Assembly (NCBI GenBank): GCA_958299035.1
Contig: CATQJL010000316.1
Span: 29,453,441-29,517,440, forward strand
Direction: 5' to 3'
Origin: Cylicocyclus nassatus
Taxonomy: Eukaryota; Nematoda; Chromadorea; Rhabditida; Strongylidae
Length of the DNA: 64,000 bases
Shown: piece by piece, positions 60,330-64,000 of the stretch
Position numbering within the stretch: position 1 is the first letter of the stretch
How the letters are laid out: every line of letters starts with the position of its first letter
Position numbers and translations under genes: made by a program
The notes under the pieces: model-generated
What the model saw: only the letters and a program-made list of their open reading frames with translations
The model's database searches: none
Told to the model about the DNA's origin: nothing

Positions 60330-61476
60330 CTCTATTTGAGCTTCTTCTTGCATTTGAGCCTTTAAAGGCAGCGTCCAGGCAGATCTGGGCCTATGGGGAT
60401 TTTACGTGGAAAGTACTTTTGGGGCCCTAACTAAGGCACTGCTCAAGCGGCAGCGCAGTTAGTGCTCTAACGGCTGAGGTATTCCCCTCGAAACTGGACC
60501 CCGCGATCGTATTCGCATGGATTCATGGCATTTTCGCGCCAGGACACATGCTTTGCGCCATGAAGCCATGCGAAACACGATCGCGGGGTCCAGTTTCAAG
60601 GGGGATATCTCAATCGTTAGAGCACTACAGTCTGCACCAGTCCTAACCAGGCCAAAATCGGCATGGCGGGATTCCGCGCCGCGAGGGTTTCGCGCCACAT
60701 CTGCGGCTAGCTAGTCTGCTCTCTCCTCGATCTCTTCACTCTCTGCGACAGCGCGCGTATGCAGCGCAATCCCTTAGCGGTGCGAGCGCGCAAATTCAGC
60801 CGACGGTTCGGCCTGATCCCGATTGGGGCAGACTGTACCTGCGCTCCCGCTTGAGCAGTGCCTTAGTTAGGGCCCCAAGATTACTATTCATGTGAGAGCA
60901 CCATGTGTCCAGACTTGCCCGGACGCTGCCTTTAAAGGAAGCCACCGACCAATTGACGAATCCGGCTTCGTCCTATCCTCGACTCAGCCGTTCTCCCGGT
61001 CCTCTGTTACGCTGAGACTTGGGCCGACATTGTAGCCACGTCATTAACTTTATGGACCACCCACACGGTTCAGCGCAGTCTTCTGAAGATGACCCGACAC
61101 AAGCAACATCTAGTCGGACTTCGCTGTACGGATTTGAGAAGAATGTCTCGTCTTCGTGATCCAGCGGAATACGTTGCTAAAGCGAAACACCGATGAGCCG
61201 GTAACATCTTGAGAAGAACAGATGACAGATAAACACTAAGAACATCGGAGTGGATTCCTCGCGAAGCGAAACGTCTTCGAGGAAGATTCTAACATGAAGT
61301 TTGTAGAACGGATGGACCAGCTGAGAAATTAGCTGACTACGATTCTCGCCCCTGGAACTCTTGGACGCAGTCACCAACGACAACTAAGAAGAACGTGGAT
61401 GTCTGGAGCGAGAAACAGGGGTAAATGGAAGCTTCTTTGCTGGGATCCGCACGTCAGCCGGGCTTAAGTAACTAAG
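60330..61476 (+). pseudogene. 5'-truncated, broken RTE retrotransposon copy
   Basis: On the plus strand 60929-61476 aligns to the last 180 or so codons and 3' end of the intact element at 2864-6217 (AACATCTAGTCGGACTTCG, ATCCAGCGGAATACGTTGC, and the end GCACGTCAGCCGGGCTTAAG). Frameshifts and stops abound. A few codons on the far side of the foldback insertion (GCATTTGAGCC, coding AFEP where the intact copy has AFGP) show the copy continues left of 60369 to about 60330. It ends in a short TAAGTAACTAAG tail. Non-functional. Confidence 0.8.
60369..60928. mobile_element. 560-bp GC-rich foldback element inserted in the RTE remnant
   Basis: Ends CAGCGTCC and GGACGCTG, flanked by CCTTTAAAGG on both sides (60359-60368 and 60929-60938). 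Removing the element and one flank restores alignment with the RTE sequence. Internal arms are also inverted: GGGGCCCTAACTAAGGCACT near 60420 and 60865, and GGACCCCGCGATCGT near 60496 and 60577, so it folds at two levels. No coding capacity. Confidence 0.82.
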
Positions 61477-61740
61477 TTTGTCTTTAAGAGAAATTTTTTC
61501 TTTTTTGCCTTTAATTGAAGCTCCACTGCCGCACCCCATTCTTTTTGGAATGCATGAAAGCATGAGAAAAGTTTGAAAAATTCGTAATAAGCTTCTGCTT
61601 TCTAAGAACTTTTCGGAAGCATCATTTCTAGAAACGATAGAACTCTGCATTAGGCTTCCCTTGTCTTGCACCAATTTTTCAGAACTGCATTGTTTTTCCA
61701 TTCAATTTATTCACTGCACAGTAACATGAATCTACAGCTA

Positions 61741-62277
61741 ATAGGTTGGCACATAAGTTTTGCAACTTATCTCGTAACTTTTGTCTTTTTGACTGCGAGG
61801 CACTCATTCTTGGGCATAATTTAGATTGGGTACTAGGCTACAAACCTGCTCAAACAATTTGGTTTTCGGTAGCGAAGTGGAGAAAATTTACTCATTTTTC
61901 GGAAACTGGTCAAATCCGAAATTTCATGGGTCGGAAAACCATAAATGAAGCCGTTCTCAGTCTGAATCAAACAAATCAAGCCGAAACTGTGTATATGGTT
62001 AAAGTTTTTTCTATCAATAGTCTGGGCATAGTTTCGGCTCGATATGTTTGATTCAGACTGAATACGGCTTTATTTTTGGTTTTCCGACCCTCGAAATTTC
62101 GGTTTTGACCAGCTTCCGAAAAGTGAGCAAATCTTCTCCAGCTCGAAACCAAAAATCAAACCGTTTGCACAGATTTGTAGCCTACCATCAATTCTACATA
62201 ATGCTTGAAAATGAATGCGTCACATCCAAAGAGAGAAAAGTTACAAAATAAGTTGCAAAACTTATGTGCCAACCTAA
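61741..62277. mobile_element. 537-bp mariner-type MITE (GGCACATAA subtype), copy 2
   Basis: Ends ATAGGTTGGCACATAAG (first base mutated) and CTTATGTGCCAACCTAA, with TA at 61739-61740 and 62278-62279. The paralogous locus near 52150 reads CTACAGCTACAAGC with no insertion, giving a true empty site and confirming TA duplication. Confidence 0.85.
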
Positions 62278-62368
62278 TACAAGCATCAACTACATCATAC
62301 TACAAGCATAGGGATAGATGTGAAAAAGATATAGTATATGATGAGTGTGTCATATGCGTTATCCTCAT

Positions 62369-62713
62369 TTAATACCACACAAAGTAGGAAGGATAATAGC
62401 TGTAGCTGGGGTATGCATAATATGTATACGTTCTGTAGCTGGGGTATCCATACAGAAATTGTCTCTTTTGGCGGACAATGCTGCTGCAATATAGATTGTT
62501 TTAGTTCAGAGAATTGTTAAATTGGATATATTGAATGCTAATAGCTCTGTCGATATATGGGATAACGGCTGTTTTTGAAAGAAATTTCGGTAAAAATATT
62601 TGTTACCTGACGTCTGAGTCCGCTTCTGCCGCATCTACAGGTACTGGCTCTGCCATGGTGAAGCACATGACTGTGAGCATCAGAACGAAGGGGATAAGCA
62701 TCCAAGCACGCAT
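62369..62713 (-). CDS. Secreted Tyr/Pro-rich peptide precursor, paralog 2
   Basis: Exons 62607-62713 and 62369-62483 on the minus strand, with the same splice phase as paralog 1 and an identical second-exon length of 115 nt, encode 73 residues. The signal peptide (core MLIPFVLMLTVMCFTM) is followed by an acidic propeptide (VDAAEADSDV), then RQKR and a mature peptide beginning QFLYGYPSY and containing three PSY units, ending FVWY. Acidic spacer plus dibasic site plus short repetitive mature peptide is a classic secreted-precursor plan; processing would take place in the secretory pathway by a proprotein convertase. Relative to paralog 1 the C-terminus has changed (FVWY against SIWG) while the QFLYGYPSY start is unchanged. 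Function is unknown: candidates are neuropeptide, antimicrobial peptide, or cuticle/eggshell component. The start is the ATG at 62711-62713. Confidence 0.77.
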
Positions 62714-62764
62714 TATTGCCTATTAACCTTGAAGTAGAAGAGCTTCACAATCTGCCCGAAGGCG

Positions 62765-62770
62765 AATATA
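62765..62770 (-). promoter_or_regulatory. TATA-like box of peptide gene 2
   Basis: TATATT on the minus strand 52-57 nt upstream of the ATG, in register with the TATA-like box of paralog 1. Confidence 0.45.
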
Positions 62771-62900
62771 AAGTTTTCTTTTTTATGCGGAAGCTGATTG
62801 GGAACTCATAATGAATCTATTGTTCAAGCGGCAGCTCATATTATTTGTTCATGGGCCAGCAGTATAACTCTGAACCCCAGCTCAGATACTGTGTAACGTA

Positions 62901-62917
62901 ATCGATGACGCTGATTG
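62901..62917 (-). promoter_or_regulatory. Conserved upstream 17-mer, paralog 2
   Basis: ATCGATGACGCTGATTG (plus-strand reading), identical to 52782-52798 and at the same relative position upstream of the gene. Confidence 0.35.
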
Positions 62918-63050
62918 GTGCGCTGAGAGAGACCCTTAAGTTAGAACTATTTTGATTTTGGCAGACTCATGACCTCATTTCAATGTGAGCAAATCATATT
63001 TTCTAATAACAAAAAAGCTAAACAGGCTTGATGCAAAAAGTTTGCTAGTT

Positions 63051-64000
63051 TTTGTTTATGATTCTGCACATTTTTTTATGGTTGAAAAGGAAATACTATT
63101 GATTTTAATCAAGTCTAGTCAAGTATTAGATTGTGTAGTAAGTTCTGTCCCATTTTTTCTTTCGATTTTTCCTCATTATTTTACGCGAAGTTCTGTAAAT
63201 TGTTTATATGCATTTGAAAACTCTAAGCCTTCTCTACTGAAATTTTCATTTCGTTTTTCTAGATCAAGAGACTTGAAAAAGCATCACAGCTTTAAATTTG
63301 AAAAATCAAACAATGAAAAGTCCATTTTCGACAACTACGTTACGTCGCCTTCCTAATTAGTCAGAATGCCTACGAATAAGCTCGAAGAATTTGTTACACG
63401 TACGCAAAGAATGCTCTAGCTCTATTGCACTTCAGGTGTACTGAAACTTTTAAAAAGTCATTTCTGTAGACTTTAGAAAAGTCTTCTTTCTAACGCCTTT
63501 TCAACGTTGGTGTTGAGCATCATCAAGGCATCCTGAGAGAAGACGGTAGGCGGATCATCTGGAAATGACAGAGGGGATGGTTTGTGGCTTCAAAATTACC
63601 AGATTCGTAGGTTAAATACTCAAAATTCGAATTTTGGGAGAGCTACACAGCTTGGGTACGGGAGACGACGAACATCGCTGTGACAGTCTTGCCTTGCCGA
63701 CTTTCAAAAAAATGTTACTAAATAGCCGATGCAAAGAAGGGAAATACGCAAACAGTAATAGAATAAGTGTAAAAGTTTAATAGATTGTTTTGATTGTTGT
63801 CAAGCTCGTTTAATAAGTTTTACCAATAAAAATCGAGAAATTGGAGAAAAAAGATGTCGGAAATTGATTTTTCGGCTCTTTGGATTTTTTGTTTCAATGA
63901 TAAAAATCTTTTCAATTTTCTGCTATGTTGGGGAATGATGCATATGAGCCTGCATAGCAGACTTAGAGCTTTCAAATGCATATATGCTTTATCTAAAATA
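63051..64000. other. Right-hand end of window, no gene recognised
   Basis: AT-rich DNA. A 123-codon open frame at 62985-63356 is Phe/Ser/Lys-rich, as expected of chance translation of AT-rich DNA, and starts inside the duplicated flank without a counterpart in block A. Nothing else seen. Confidence 0.4.

Larger units (their letters stand above)
61660..63050. repeat. Duplicated block B carrying the second Tyr-rich peptide gene
   Basis: Homologous to 52080-52930 on both sides of the gene. It is longer by the 537-bp MITE at 61741-62277. Similarity fades into unique DNA near 63050. Confidence 0.8.

Noticed and set aside
60440..60620. tRNA-like segment (GCGCAGTTAGTGCTCTAAC)
   Set aside because: It resembles an A box only superficially, no cloverleaf can be completed, and it lies in the arms of a foldback element.
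62985..63356. 123-codon open frame
   Set aside because: Composition fits translation of AT-rich DNA, no splice sites or homology, and no counterpart in the paralogous block.

Overview
This window looks like nuclear DNA of a rhabditid nematode, most likely a strongylid or hookworm-like parasite; the species cannot be fixed from sequence alone. Support comes from a transthyretin-like (TTR) gene, an expanded nematode family; T-rich splice acceptors ending in TTTCAG or TTTTAG; several introns of about 50 nt; an RTE-clade retrotransposon; and dense families of small palindromic DNA elements in AT-rich, unique-poor intergenic DNA.

Layout. The 3' end of a TTR-like gene is at 178-952 (+). It is followed by a 951-bp palindromic mariner-type MITE (1410-2360) and an apparently full-length RTE retrotransposon (2864-6217, minus) with one uninterrupted reading frame and matching 10-bp target duplications. 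A complete eight-exon 3-beta-hydroxysteroid dehydrogenase-family gene occupies 7550-13959 (-). Its fifth intron holds a Tc1/mariner-type element that itself contains a hAT MITE. After about 5 kb of featureless DNA and a second 951-bp MITE comes a large multi-exon gene (21696-31403, -). It can be joined phase-consistently through 24 exons into a predicted protein of about 944 residues that is RS-rich, proline-rich and coiled-coil, and that I cannot name with confidence.

From 31.5 to 51 kb the window is almost entirely repeats: foldback elements, a 1.5-kb palindrome with a nested MITE, a cecropia-mariner-like MITE next to a CR1/Jockey-type LINE fragment, TTCGAA-rich arrays, a roughly 520-bp tandem repeat, and two decayed coding remnants. 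Two paralogous two-exon genes at 52259-52604 and 62369-62713 (both -) encode short secreted precursors with a signal peptide, a Lys-Arg processing site and a Tyr/Pro-rich mature peptide. They lie in a duplicated block and are the most interesting genes here. Between them sit two adjacent mariner-type MITEs, two Helitron-like non-autonomous elements carrying ATCGAT-rich arrays, a second hAT MITE, and a broken RTE copy split by a foldback element.

The genes are not an operon and have no evident shared pathway. The steroid-dehydrogenase gene and the large RS-rich gene are ordinary chromosomal genes whose introns have collected transposons. The peptide pair is a recent lineage-specific duplication. 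All gene models are hand-spliced from consensus sites and phase matching, without transcript evidence.
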